This document shows, in pieces, positions 15,373-24,900 of a stretch of 64,000 nt of DNA. Every line of letters begins with the position of its first letter. The first letter of the stretch is position 1. Under the pieces are notes generated by a model. It was not told the origin of the DNA. It saw only the letters and a list, made by a program, of their open reading frames with translations, and searched no databases. Location of the stretch: the NCBI RefSeq assembly GCF_004345615.1, contig NZ_SLWK01000001.1, positions 62,001 to 126,000 on the forward strand, written 5' to 3'. The stretch comes from Natronoflexus pectinivorans. GTDB lineage: Bacteria; Bacteroidota; Bacteroidia; Bacteroidales; Marinilabiliaceae. Both the position numbers and the translations under genes were made by a program.

Positions 15373-17769
15373 CTAGTCCTCATAAAAGAGCCAATTTCTT
15401 ACTCTTTTCAGGATAGAGGCTTCGCTGCTGCGTCTTTGAAAACTATTCTGACCAAAGTAAATTTTATAGGATATGGTTGGAATAATTGGAAAATAACTGA
15501 TGCTGTAAAGCTTGTAGGGTCTATACTCTCCAGTCCAAACAAAGTCCTTGTCATCAAAAAACCTGCTATAACTGTAATAGGCTGGATTGTGTCTGTTATA
15601 AAGATTATAAACGCCAAGTCGCCACTCCTGTTTATGCCCTCGTCGGGAAGTATAGCTTGTATGTTTAAATGCTAAATCCATTCTGTGATAGTTGGCCATT
15701 CTTGCAGAATTGCGTTTCCCGAAAACAAACCCTTCTTCAATTATAGCATCATCGTAAAAACCGGTGACAGGATCTATGGCAGCTTCTTTTGACGTTACCG
15801 GGGTATATGGCAACCCCGAATGGAAAGTCCATGAAGCGCCTACACTCCACTTTTCAGACAACTGGCGATGCAGAAATAACGAGACATTATGTCTGGAATT
15901 ATACTCATAAGGATAGGAGAAAGATTGATTAACCTCTTCAAACTTTCTGTTGCTGTTACAATACGAGTAACTTAATGAGCCGGTGTAGTTACCCCTGGTT
16001 TTATTCAAATAAAACTCAAAGCCCTTAACAACTCCGGCGCCATCATGGTGCAGTAGATCAGCAGAATGAACGCTGTTGAGAAAAGACTCATGCCCATCTT
16101 TAAAGGTGACCAGATTACTTAATTGTCTATAGTATATTGAAGCGCCTGCATTGAACATTCCTCCGGAGAAATTCCCGGCCCAACCCAATGAAACCTGATC
16201 GGACAAAGCCGGAATCATAATCTCATTGGAAGGCAGCCAAAGTTCATTGCTATAAATCCCGGAACGTGAAGTTACTAAATGATTAAATTGTCTCATTCTC
16301 GAATAATCCACACTAAACCGATGATTATTATTAAGAATATACCCAAATGAGAGGCGCGGCTCCCAAGAATTAAAAGTATATGGTGTATTACGATAGTGAA
16401 CAAATCGTAAATCAGACTGTAAAAACAGATTTAAGGGCAGAGAAAAATAGTTTTCAGCAAAAAGAGCCATCTCTGAAGATTTTAACTCATTGGAGATCGC
16501 ATCCTGCTCCTGTTTAAACTCTCTGTTAAAAAGATAATATGAGAGGCTGCCTCCTGCCCGAAAATCCCAAAATGGGGTTATGCGCTGCTTATAATCGGTC
16601 TGAAACAGATAATTCTCCAACGATGACAGGGCTCTCTCCCTATAACTTAAATCGATTGTTTCCGTATCGGACTCGTCAACCACACGATACCTGGAATAAG
16701 CGAGGGAACTTGATATAAAACCACCGGAGTTTAAAACCTGCTGCCACCTAATGCCGGACAAATTATTACCCCAGGCGTAACGTCGATTAAAATCCAAATC
16801 GTCGTATCGACTCGTTTTGTCCGATTTAATTTTTATGTAATCGTCGCCCTGGTATGAAAAAAAGGTGATCTTGCTTTTGTCAGACAAATCCCAAGCTACT
16901 TTGCCATTGAAATCGTAAAAGCCGTAATACATGGAATACCCCATTTCTGAGGACTTGGTTGCATAAGCCATTAACGGATCAATCATTGTTTTACGGGCGC
17001 ACAATATAAAACTCAATCTATTCTTCAATATGGGGCCTTCAATCGTAAAGGAGGCATCCGTAATGCCAATATCAAAGCTCCCGCTGTAGTGATTTTTATT
17101 TCCTTCGCGTTGGGAAATGCTCACAACCGAAGAGAGTTTGCCGCCATAACGACCGGGAAATGCAGATTTGTAAACCGATACATCGTTGATGATGTCGCTG
17201 TTAAACACGGAATAAAACCCGCCTATGTGGTGAACATGGGTAATGGGTACTCCATCCAGCAAATAGAGATTTTCACCAACTCCTCCCCCGCGTACAACCA
17301 ACTCTGATGAAGCTTCTCTTGGGGCTTCAATTCCAGGCAATATCTGTAGTGCTTTTCCTACATCGGGCTTGCTGCTAATAACAGGAAGTGTATTGATTAC
17401 ATCCATGCTTAAAGTGTGAATGTTTGTCATGGGAGCTTCGCGCGAACTGACGACAACTTCAGAAATCATATTATCTACTGTCATTCGTACCGTTATAACA
17501 GTATCACTATTTAATTTAAAATTAACAGTTTGCGAGGAATAACCCACATAAGAGAACGTTAATTCCGAATTCTCCTTCGGCACATCTATGGAAAAAAATC
17601 CATTGACATCGGTTACAGATCCTCGCCCGTCGGCCGATTTTATAACATAAGCTCCAATAAGCGGTTCAGAGGACAAAGAGTCTCTCACAAACCCAGATGC
17701 TCGATGTTGCGATAATCCTGCCTGATAACAAAAACTAAAAACCAATAACACCAAAAATATAAACTTCAT
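15373..17769 (-). CDS. TonB-dependent outer-membrane receptor with carboxypeptidase-like N-terminal domain
   Basis: 798 residues. Signal peptide (to ~20), carboxypeptidase-regulatory-like domain (ASGFVRDSLSSEPLIGAYV, ~24-105), plug (SSKPDVGKALQILPGIEAPRE, GGGVGENLYLLDGVPITH) and barrel. The FPIIPTISYKIYF strand is followed by ~25 extra residues (QNSFQRRSSEASILKRVRNW...), so the usual terminal-Phe position is extended, which is unusual for a barrel. It is a paralogue of the receptor at 8593. It follows the DUF4249 gene with a 9-bp gap. Confidence 0.88.
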   Translation of the reverse strand: MKFIFLVLLVFSFCYQAGLSQHRASGFVRDSLSSEPLIGAYVIKSADGRGSVTDVNGFFSIDVPKENSELTFSYVGYSSQTVNFKLNSDTVITVRMTVDNMISEVVVSSREAPMTNIHTLSMDVINTLPVISSKPDVGKALQILPGIEAPREASSELVVRGGGVGENLYLLDGVPITHVHHIGGFYSVFNSDIINDVSVYKSAFPGRYGGKLSSVVSISQREGNKNHYSGSFDIGITDASFTIEGPILKNRLSFILCARKTMIDPLMAYATKSSEMGYSMYYGFYDFNGKVAWDLSDKSKITFFSYQGDDYIKIKSDKTSRYDDLDFNRRYAWGNNLSGIRWQQVLNSGGFISSSLAYSRYRVVDESDTETIDLSYRERALSSLENYLFQTDYKQRITPFWDFRAGGSLSYYLFNREFKQEQDAISNELKSSEMALFAENYFSLPLNLFLQSDLRFVHYRNTPYTFNSWEPRLSFGYILNNNHRFSVDYSRMRQFNHLVTSRSGIYSNELWLPSNEIMIPALSDQVSLGWAGNFSGGMFNAGASIYYRQLSNLVTFKDGHESFLNSVHSADLLHHDGAGVVKGFEFYLNKTRGNYTGSLSYSYCNSNRKFEEVNQSFSYPYEYNSRHNVSLFLHRQLSEKWSVGASWTFHSGLPYTPVTSKEAAIDPVTGFYDDAIIEEGFVFGKRNSARMANYHRMDLAFKHTSYTSRRGHKQEWRLGVYNLYNRHNPAYYSYSRFFDDKDFVWTGEYRPYKLYSISYFPIIPTISYKIYFGQNSFQRRSSEASILKRVRNWLFYED

Positions 17770-17778
17770 ATCTCAACT

Positions 17779-18657
17779 TCAATCAACATTAAGTAAATCA
17801 GAAACTACGGAACTATAAGAGACAACTCGTCCAGAACCACCTTTAACATTGGAGAAAAGATCAGCAGGGCTGTTTTCAAGACCTGGCTCCAGTTCCTCCT
17901 GCGAGTTCATGTTAAGATAAAAGCTTCTACGGTAGTGGTAATAATCTTCGGTTACTGATCTTAATTCAACAAAAAAGGGATACGTTTTAATGGCATCACC
18001 GGAATGGGAGTTTGTAGTATATGTAATGAAAACCGAAAAACTCTCTTCGCTGACACCCTCATCACTAAACAATGCAAGTGGCAAACCTTCACGAACAATA
18101 AAAGGGTCTCTCAGAAAATAGAACTCTGCCGGCCGTAAGTTGTCATAAGTGTCGAGCCAAATAACCACCTCATAGTAGGCATCATTCAACATGCTTCTTT
18201 CAAGAACAACCTCTACTCCGGGATATATAGCTCCTTCATCATCAACCCCGCCAAAAGCAATATGTGTAGCCTCTATTAAAACTGGTGGAGAAGGAACACG
18301 GAAAGATGCAGACATTGTTTGACCATCTATTGTCACCCTAATTTCATAATCCGTGTCGAACTCAGCTTCAATCTCCGTTTCATACTCGCCTTCATCGCCA
18401 TTGCGAACGGAATCAATCATGATTCCGTCAGTGAAAACCTCAACCAACCCGTTGTTAACGGCTTTGATTTCGCCACCGCCTATTTTTCCATTTTCAAACA
18501 AGTAAACCGTTATGAGCTCCCCGCCTTTAATCACAGCATTCATTGAAGGCTGAGTCACAAAACCGTAATCGGGCATAGGTATTTCCTTGGCACATGAGGC
18601 TAAGAAAAAAAATAATAGTATGGTTAAAGGTGGTTTCAAAATTTTAATTCTACCCAT
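17779..18657 (-). CDS. DUF4249-family lipoprotein
   Basis: 292 residues. Lipobox FLASC (Cys22). Mature part with EVFTDGIMIDSVRNGDEGEYETE and TDYEIRVTIDGQTMSASFRVPSPP (Ig-like), and a C-terminal YYHYRRSFYLNMNSQEE...LFSNVKGGSGRVVSYSS motif typical of DUF4249. It is shorter and more diverged than the copy at 7525, and here it precedes its receptor rather than following it. Confidence 0.8.
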   Translation of the reverse strand: MGRIKILKPPLTILLFFFLASCAKEIPMPDYGFVTQPSMNAVIKGGELITVYLFENGKIGGGEIKAVNNGLVEVFTDGIMIDSVRNGDEGEYETEIEAEFDTDYEIRVTIDGQTMSASFRVPSPPVLIEATHIAFGGVDDEGAIYPGVEVVLERSMLNDAYYEVVIWLDTYDNLRPAEFYFLRDPFIVREGLPLALFSDEGVSEESFSVFITYTTNSHSGDAIKTYPFFVELRSVTEDYYHYRRSFYLNMNSQEELEPGLENSPADLFSNVKGGSGRVVSYSSVVSDLLNVD

Positions 18658-18754
18658 CTCTTCTCCGTAATTTTTAAATCTATTGACAGCATAATAAAAG
18701 GCTCCTTATATGTATTAATGGTTCTTAATCTTTTTTTAGTTACCTGATCTATAG

Positions 18755-18880
18755 AATAGATCGTTAGAACTATAGATATTAGACAAGAGTAAACTCTGGA
18801 TCATAAAAATATTGCCTTCACCACAGGCGCGTCCTTATGCACCTATTAATCAAGATGATAAAAAATTTTAACGAACTATT
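18755..18880 (+). repeat. ~130-bp dispersed repeat with terminal inverted repeats, copy 4
   Basis: From AATAGATCGTTAGAACTATAGATATTAGAC to TTAACGAACTATT. It lies between the DUF4249 gene start (18657) and the end of the lipoprotein gene at 19176. The interior has diverged from copy 1 but both ends are conserved. From 18881 to about 19130 I see nothing more in this 518-bp gene-free stretch. Confidence 0.78.
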
Positions 18881-19133
18881 ACTATAAATACAGATCGCAA
18901 AACATTCAATATTGATAGAATCAAGGACTTACTTTTGTCTATTCCTGCAAGACGGGCTTTCCCTGTACTCAGCTCTGATATTCTAATCCCAAGGTTTTCT
19001 ATACAGACAATCAATTCACATAACATTTCATAACTCAATGTAGAGAGTTATCCTTTTTTTTGATTAAAAAAAATCAATTGAGGTCATGTGCTTCTATGCA
19101 TTACTGTAAATAACGTTCAATACAGTAAAAGGT

Positions 19134-19161
19134 GGACATGCTATAATTTAGTAGCATGCCC
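19134..19161 (-). terminator. Possible terminator hairpin after the lipoprotein at 19176
   Basis: Minus strand GGGCATGCTA, an 8-nt loop, TAGCATGTCC (one G-T pair) followed by ACCTTTTACTG. Stable stem, short T run. Confidence 0.5.
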
Positions 19162-19175
19162 ATGGAATATCATCT

Positions 19176-20243
19176 CTAATTAGACCAATCACTATAACCA
19201 TTGGTTATACTAGTAAACAGATGGGTATTACAAGACTGCAATCTTGCCGGCTCACTTGAACGCTCAATTAAACTAGAATTAATCGCCCATCCCTCAACTG
19301 CAAGAAATTGAATATCATGCGTATTCCAGTGTCCTCCGATAGCAAGTAAATCCTCTTCTACACGCCAAATCCTGTTACCTCTAACCCCGTTAATTTGATA
19401 TCGACGTTCGACCTGCACGTCGTTTATTGCGCAACGACCTATTAGTCTGGCATCAGCATACGTGGTTCTATTAACTCTTTTCCATACTCCTGACGATCTC
19501 CGCCATGAAGAGACCTCAATGCCATACCGAAAATATGTCGCTGGCAAACCGTTAACAAAACTATAAACATTCCCCCCATGAACATTCAATCTGACACGAC
19601 GTCTTGAATGAGTCTTCCGAGCTCTAAGATCTGTACAAACAAGCGAAGACGACTTTAGGAGATTAATATCCAACGCTTCATAATAATAAAATAATTTATC
19701 ATTATCTTGAACTATGTTAGACAAATTATCCTCACATACCCGAATTAGCTCATCTCCATTTTTTATATGGGAATAAATAGTTCCATTTTCAAAAACCCTA
19801 AAAACTAAACTATCAACAACAAAATAACCATCTTCATTAGCAAAAAATCGATCGGCATTTGAATAGAATCTTGAGTACACACTCAGGCCATCCTCATCCT
19901 CTTTTAAGACCAAATAGCGGTCATTCTCGTTAATAAAAGCAACAAACTCTTCCTTGGTTTCAAACGCCTCATCATCAATTCTATCATAAAATTCATCACT
20001 AATTCGACCCATAGAGATGAAACCATGTTCATTCTCGAAAGCAATTCTCTCCTCAGCACCAAATTCAGGAACAGCATTTCTCATTTCAACATATTCTTCA
20101 AAAGAAGAAAACCGCATCACATTATCAAGATCAATGGATTCTGAAAGTTCGCTCTCTTCTGATACTTTAACAACTTCCAGATCATCACTACAACTAACAA
20201 AAAGAAATACTCCCAATAAAATCAATAAATTAAATTTTTTCAT
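19176..20243 (-). CDS. Lipoprotein of unknown function (leader cassette 2)
   Basis: 355 residues. Signal peptide MKKFNLLILLGVFLFVSCSD with lipobox VSC (Cys18), closely matching that of the 522-residue lipoprotein at 13971. The mature part starts with a strongly acidic region (VSEESELSESIDLDNVMRF), has a middle domain like those of DUF4848-type Bacteroidales proteins (SFEEYVEMRNAV...ENEHGFISMG), and an Arg-rich C-terminal half (RKTHSRRRVRLNVHGG). I cannot assign a function. No same-strand gene lies close by; it is probably monocistronic. Confidence 0.62.
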   Translation of the reverse strand: MKKFNLLILLGVFLFVSCSDDLEVVKVSEESELSESIDLDNVMRFSSFEEYVEMRNAVPEFGAEERIAFENEHGFISMGRISDEFYDRIDDEAFETKEEFVAFINENDRYLVLKEDEDGLSVYSRFYSNADRFFANEDGYFVVDSLVFRVFENGTIYSHIKNGDELIRVCEDNLSNIVQDNDKLFYYYEALDINLLKSSSLVCTDLRARKTHSRRRVRLNVHGGNVYSFVNGLPATYFRYGIEVSSWRRSSGVWKRVNRTTYADARLIGRCAINDVQVERRYQINGVRGNRIWRVEEDLLAIGGHWNTHDIQFLAVEGWAINSSLIERSSEPARLQSCNTHLFTSITNGYSDWSN

Positions 20244-20828
20244 AATTTTACAACGTTAGCGGGGCGGTAACCCCGTTAATAGATTGTGTTTGGCGTCCGG
20301 TCTCGATTTCGGGGTCGGACGCTCTTTTTACCCCGTACAAAAAGGCGTACTGTGCTTCGACCTTTTTATAGATGGTAGATTTTAGATATTAGATCTTTAG
20401 AAACATGGATTTTCTGATTTTAATGATTGAATGAATAACTTTCACGCAAGCAAAAACTAAATTGTTCTATTTCCTAAAACCTGTTATGTGTTGTCTATAG
20501 AAAGGGATCTTGCCGTTAAGATGAAACCCCCAAAGGAGTTGAACAGATGCCCTGCGCAAGAGCTATCTATAAACAAGTATAATAAAAAGAAGTTATAATC
20601 TAATCAGGAATCGTTGTAGCAAACATAAAATGAAGTAAATCTGCCGAAAGCGAAGATTTGTGGTAAAGCGTTGAAATGCAGAATAATTTGACTGTTAGGA
20701 TACAGATTAAGGCTCATCATTAATAAATTAAGGTTGAACGTTGTTTTGAACCAGGTGCTTAGCATCCGGTTTCAATTTTTCGTTCTGCAAAGAAAAAAAA
20801 AAAGATAAAGCGGCAAATAAAAATTAAG
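20244..20828 (-). repeat. Duplicated leader block, copy 2
   Basis: Direct repeat of 13972-14553. It ends at about 20828 with GCGGCAAATAAAAATTA, the same end as copy 1, after which the flanks differ. It contains the same hairpins (for example CGTCCGGTC...GGTCGGACG at 20294-20321) and the same TATGTTTG promoter-like box (20620-20627). Near the distal end TTGAACCAGGTGCTTAGCATCCGGTTTCAATTTTT (positions 20750-20780, written here in two parts by its arms TTGAACC and GGTTTCAA) could act as a plus-strand terminator. Confidence 0.9.
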
Positions 20829-20845
20829 TTAAATCAATAATATTC

Positions 20846-21772
20846 TTACCTCCACTTAATCTTAACAAATTCCTTGGGTGCTTCGATGTGTTTGGGGAGT
20901 GTCTCTCTGATAGATGTTTTTAGTTTTTCGATGAGTAAAGTACGGGAAAAACTTGAATGGGTAACCAGGCTCACTTCGCGAACCGGCTGTGGACTTTTAA
21001 ACCGGCGCATGTGTTCTTTATCTATTCCGTTAACGGCCAACTCAGGAACCAGTGTGTAACCAATTCCTTTTCGAACCAATCCTTTCAATGTTTCTATGGA
21101 GCCGCTCTCGTAATGAAACGGGAAGTGACTTTCGTGCGCACTTTTATTACAGATTTTCAAGGCCTGATTACGGAAACAGTGTCCATCGGATAGCAAAAGC
21201 ATGCCTGAGACATCCAGTTTCTCAGCCTCTACTTCTTCTGAAGAGAGCAAAGGATGTCCATCCGGAGCATAAAACAGAAATGCTTCATTAAACAACACAG
21301 TCTCATTGAAATTTCTCTCGTCGGTGGGTGTGGCCATAATGGCCACATCCAAACGATTCTCGTGAAGTGCCTTTATGATCTGTTCCGATTCCATCTCCTC
21401 TATTCGAAGGACGGTTTCGGGATTGTTTTCAACAAAGTGACCTAAAAAAAGCGGCAACAGATGTGGTGCGAGCGTTGGAATAATTCCCAACCGGAACTCC
21501 CCTTTAATGCTTGATTTTTCTCCTGCAACAGAGGCATGTAGGTCGTTAATATCCATCAAAATCCTTCGCGCTTTGGCTATAAATACTTCGCCACCGGGAG
21601 TTGGTTTTAATGGTTTTTTTGTGCGGTCGAACAACTGGATGCCTAACTCCTCTTCAAGCTTTTTTAACTGCATGGTAAGAGTTGGCTGGGTAACATGGCA
21701 ATGCTCTGCTGCCGTTACAAAATGCCGGTGCTCATCCAGCGCCACAATGTACTCCAGTTGTTGAATGTTCAT
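20846..21772 (-). CDS. oxyR: OxyR-type LysR-family peroxide regulator
   Basis: 308 residues. N-terminal LysR winged helix (MNIQQLEYIVALDEHRHFVTAAEHCHVTQPTLT) and C-terminal substrate-binding domain. The redox motif DGHCFRNQALKICN places cysteines at residues 199 and 208, the same numbering and spacing as the peroxide-sensing pair in E. coli OxyR. It should sense H2O2 by forming this disulfide and activate catalase/peroxidase genes. It stands alone; no antioxidant target gene is adjacent in the window. Confidence 0.93.
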   Translation of the reverse strand: MNIQQLEYIVALDEHRHFVTAAEHCHVTQPTLTMQLKKLEEELGIQLFDRTKKPLKPTPGGEVFIAKARRILMDINDLHASVAGEKSSIKGEFRLGIIPTLAPHLLPLFLGHFVENNPETVLRIEEMESEQIIKALHENRLDVAIMATPTDERNFNETVLFNEAFLFYAPDGHPLLSSEEVEAEKLDVSGMLLLSDGHCFRNQALKICNKSAHESHFPFHYESGSIETLKGLVRKGIGYTLVPELAVNGIDKEHMRRFKSPQPVREVSLVTHSSFSRTLLIEKLKTSIRETLPKHIEAPKEFVKIKWR

Positions 21773-21828
21773 AATTAGTTCAATAAAACAAATTGATTCC
21801 TAAAAACAACTTCTTTATTTATAAGTGC

Positions 21829-22023
21829 TCAAGCCGCACGGGCTCTTCCTTTTTGGCTACAGCCCCAAAAAGGAAGCAAAAAATGCCGCCGCTGCATGAA
21901 AAAAGCTAAAAATTTAAGTGTTTTTCTAAAAACCGTGAACTCGCTACGCTCAAACAACACGGTTTTCTTAACGAAAAAAACTTAAATTTTTCAAACGCTT
22001 TTTTCCTGAGGCGGAAAAACTCC
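21829..22023. repeat. ~195-bp hairpin repeat, full copy 1
   Basis: Two stems can be drawn: CTTCCTTTTTGG with CCAAAAAGGAAG (21845-21876), and AAAAATTTAAG (21908-21918) with CTTAAATTTTT (21981-21991), topped by AAAACCGTG (21928-21936) with CACGGTTTT (21958-21966). The loop AACTCGCTACGCTCAAACAA lies at 21937-21956. It fills the oxyR-dnaJ gap. The second full copy is at 60425-60616. Confidence 0.85.
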
Positions 22024-22054
22024 TACTACATGAAAATACCATTAATTTTCAAGA

Positions 22055-23203
22055 CTAAAACATGTTTTTCATTCTGCTGAAAAAACTCTGCTCATCACCC
22101 TGACCGGGTAAAAATGCCTCAGACTCCTTAAGCTTTTCAACCATTTTAGCATCCTCCCGGGAAATATCTTTCGGAATAAACACATTGATTCTGACCAATA
22201 AATCACCCCTGTGATAGCCGTTTACCTCAGGCAATCCTTTACCCTTCAACCGTAAAATTTTTCCTGGTTGTGTCCCCGGCTCTATTTTTACTTTAACTCG
22301 TCCTTCAACAGTAGGGATTTCCACAGGAGCACCTAAAATAGCATCAGGAATGCTCATGGTAAGATTATAAATTAAATCACTTCCATCGCGAATGAGTTCC
22401 GGGTGTTGCTCTTCCTGAATAAGAACCAGCAAATCGCCGTTAATGCCGCCTCTTCGAGCGGCATTACCTTTACCTGAAACAGAAAGCTGCATGCCTTCCT
22501 CAACTCCTGCAGGAATGTTAATGGTAACAATTTCGTCCTGCCTCAAAAGTCCTTCTCCGTTACATTGCGCACATTTATGGGTAATGATTCGGCCTTCTCC
22601 ATGACAGGTTGGACAGGTTGACCGAGTTTGCATTTGCCCCAAAATGGTATTTGAAATACGTGTAACCTGTCCGGTTCCACGACAGGTACTACAATCGCTG
22701 TAAGCGGATCCTTTATCGGCTCCGGTGCCATTACAATGCTGACAGCTTACATATTTTTTTACTTTGATTTTTTTCTCAACACCATTGGCAATTTCCTGCA
22801 AGGTCAGTTTCACCTTCACCCTCAAATTAGAGCCTTTATTAACCCGTTGTGAGCCTGACGAACCAAAGCCGCCAAAACCACCGAAACCACCAAAGCCTCC
22901 ACCAAAGATGTCTCCAAAGTGAGAGAAGATATCATCCATACTCATGCCGCCGCCACCAAAGCCACCACCGGCAGCTCCACCAACGCCTGCATGTCCAAAC
23001 TGATCGTACCTTTTGCGCTTTTCCTGATTACTAAGCACTTCGTATGCTTCTGCCGCTTCTTTGAACTTCTCCTCAGCTTCCTTATTACCCGGATTTTTAT
23101 CCGGGTGAAACTGTATGGCCTTTTTTCTGTAAGCCTTTTTTATCTCTTCAGCCGAAGCATTTTTGCTTACCTCAAGTATTTCGTAGTAATCTCTTTTTGA
23201 CAT
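22055..23203 (-). CDS. dnaJ: Chaperone protein DnaJ (Hsp40)
   Basis: 382 residues from the ATG at 23201-23203 ([12 protein letters not shown], the standard DnaJ start; a 12-codon longer frame has no family support). J-domain with HPD at 33-35, Gly/Phe-rich linker ([12 protein letters not shown]...[11 protein letters not shown]), four CxxCxGxG zinc repeats ([32 protein letters not shown]) and C-terminal substrate-binding domains. Co-chaperone stimulating DnaK ATPase. Type I full-length DnaJ, 19 bp downstream of grpE. Confidence 0.97.
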   Translation of the reverse strand: MSKRDYYEILEVSKNASAEEIKKAYRKKAIQFHPDKNPGNKEAEEKFKEAAEAYEVLSNQEKRKRYDQFGHAGVGGAAGGGFGGGGMSMDDIFSHFGDIFGGGFGGFGGFGGFGSSGSQRVNKGSNLRVKVKLTLQEIANGVEKKIKVKKYVSCQHCNGTGADKGSAYSDCSTCRGTGQVTRISNTILGQMQTRSTCPTCHGEGRIITHKCAQCNGEGLLRQDEIVTINIPAGVEEGMQLSVSGKGNAARRGGINGDLLVLIQEEQHPELIRDGSDLIYNLTMSIPDAILGAPVEIPTVEGRVKVKIEPGTQPGKILRLKGKGLPEVNGYHRGDLLVRINVFIPKDISREDAKMVEKLKESEAFLPGQGDEQSFFSRMKNMF

Positions 23204-23222
23204 GACAGGTTTCCTTTTATAA

Positions 23223-23837
23223 TTATTCGCCAACCACAACTTTTGGGTACCTGATCACTTTGTCATCAAGCATATATCCCTTTTGCACACAATCCACTAT
23301 TTTCCCCTTCATCTCTTCAGATGGAGCAGGAATTTTAGTTACCGCCTCATGCAAATCGGCATCAAACCCCTGATTTTCCGTTTCAATGACTTTTACTCCC
23401 TGACGCGACAGGTAACCGGTAAATTTGTTATAAATAAGATCAATACCATCCTTAACGGCATCCAAATCGCTGGCACTTCCCAAATGTTGAATGGCTCTTT
23501 CAAAATCGTCAACCACAGACAGTATATCTACAAATATTTTTTCTCCTGCCTGGCGGGAAAGATCAATTTTCTCTTTTAACGTACGCTTCCTGTAATTATC
23601 ATACTCAGCGATTAACCGAATGTGCTTGTCGTTGAGATCAGATATTTGCTGCTGCAATTTCTCAATCTTTTCATCCTTCTCATCCACCTCTTCCTGCACC
23701 TGATCTTCAGTTTCATTTGTCTGACCATTGCTTTTGGCATCAACCTTCTCCTTTTCAGATTTTGTTGATTGCCCAAGCTCTTCGGTTTCCTTTACAACTT
23801 CCTCTTTTTCCTTCTTTGCAGAACTTTTTTTAGTCAT
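23223..23837 (-). CDS. grpE: Nucleotide exchange factor GrpE
   Basis: 204 residues. A charged N-terminal region (~1-60, Lys/Glu-rich), a long coiled coil ([35 protein letters not shown]) and the C-terminal beta domain ending with the signature ...[21 protein letters not shown]. It releases ADP from DnaK. Transcribed with dnaJ; dnaK itself is not in the window. Confidence 0.96.
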   Translation of the reverse strand: MTKKSSAKKEKEEVVKETEELGQSTKSEKEKVDAKSNGQTNETEDQVQEEVDEKDEKIEKLQQQISDLNDKHIRLIAEYDNYRKRTLKEKIDLSRQAGEKIFVDILSVVDDFERAIQHLGSASDLDAVKDGIDLIYNKFTGYLSRQGVKVIETENQGFDADLHEAVTKIPAPSEEMKGKIVDCVQKGYMLDDKVIRYPKVVVGE

Positions 23838-24057
23838 ATCTGTAGTAACTATTATTTTTTTGTAACTGTTTAAATTTTACGATGATTGAATCATCTAATT
23901 CCGCTGCAAAAGTAGTCAATTTTTTTGCCAATTCTACATACCGGGACAAAATGGCATAATTTGATACATTCCCTGTTACAACTTCTGCAATAATGACAAA
24001 GACAGCATCAGAAACCTGACACTGCCTTTAAGTTCATATACAATAATTGAAAGCAGA

Positions 24058-24618
24058 CTATCTGCGATAGGCTGCAAAACGGGTTCTGTCAACAGACTCC
24101 ATTCTGTGTAGCGTGGATTCGATTCGATCCAGATCATTGCTGGTTTCTACAATCCGACCATCTCCATCAATTAGGAAATTGGTCATCTGATTGCTGATTT
24201 CAAATTTTCTCGCCAATTTTGATTCTCTTCCTTCAAAATCACAAATGTGATAAAAATCAAAAAGATTATCTCTTTCAATGGTTTTATAAAATGGTGTTTT
24301 AAATCGATCTAAAGAGATACTAACAATCACAAACCCTTCACTATTTAGAAACTCACTGTTGGCAAATCGTTCCAACAACATGGTTTTTCTATGGTTATCA
24401 ATGCGGGAAGGTGCATCATAAGATGCCCAGAAATCCACAAGAACCATTTTACCTTTTAAAGAGTCTGAATCAAAAGAGGTTCCATCAGGAAGAGAAGCAA
24501 CGATTTTTGGGGCTCTGTCTCCAATCTTTAATCCCATATCCGGTTCGGTGGAACCACTGATGAAGGATATAAAAACCAATCCTGCCACAGCCAACATGAT
24601 CAATGCTCTAATTCTCAT
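24058..24618 (-). CDS. Thioredoxin-fold (AhpC/TSA-Redoxin) envelope protein lacking the CxxC motif
   Basis: 186 residues from the ATG at 24616-24618 (MRIRALIMLAVAGLVFISFISG, a signal peptide or anchor). The domain has the ResA/TlpA layout: GLKIGDRAPKIVASLPDGTSFDSDSLKGK, then KMVLVDFWASYDAPSR, then a cis-Pro-like region near NQMTNFLIDGDGRIV. In active relatives this site reads WCxPC; here the cysteine positions are Asp68 and Ser71, so it cannot do CxxC redox chemistry. Function inferred only at fold level. An upstream start at 24663 is possible but would place 15 polar residues before the signal. Confidence 0.72.
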   Translation of the reverse strand: MRIRALIMLAVAGLVFISFISGSTEPDMGLKIGDRAPKIVASLPDGTSFDSDSLKGKMVLVDFWASYDAPSRIDNHRKTMLLERFANSEFLNSEGFVIVSISLDRFKTPFYKTIERDNLFDFYHICDFEGRESKLARKFEISNQMTNFLIDGDGRIVETSNDLDRIESTLHRMESVDRTRFAAYRR

Positions 24619-24812
24619 AAACAATTGTTTTGGTGAATAATAACCAGTACAAAGTTCTGTCATTAATTGCTAACTTTTTCATTTTTTACATGAACTGACA
24701 ATAAACGTTGACCGATGTAAATTATGCTCCAAAATTATGCTTTAAAACATATACAATCCAAACTCAAATGTTTGCGTTTGTTAAATAATATCATTATATT
24801 ATAATGAAAAAT

Positions 24813-24883
24813 CCTTATACTGCTAATTATCAGCAACATAAGGATTAGTTAAAAAGAAACAAAAATGACTAACAGTCATTTTT
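24813..24883 (-). terminator. Two tandem hairpins downstream of murA
   Basis: Minus strand: AAAATGACT, 3-nt loop, AGTCATTTTTG (24861-24882), then a second hairpin CCTTATGTTGCTG...AGCAGTATAAGG followed by ATTTTTC (24812-24843). Both resemble intrinsic terminators for the murA transcript. Confidence 0.6.
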
Positions 24884-24900
24884 TATTTACGAATGATTGA

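Noticed and set aside
13972-20828. The 13.9-20.8 kb segment as a composite transposon bounded by the two direct repeats
   Set aside because: The repeats contain no transposase gene or terminal inverted repeats, and each is joined to the coding start of a lipoprotein gene; a shared expression leader explains them better.
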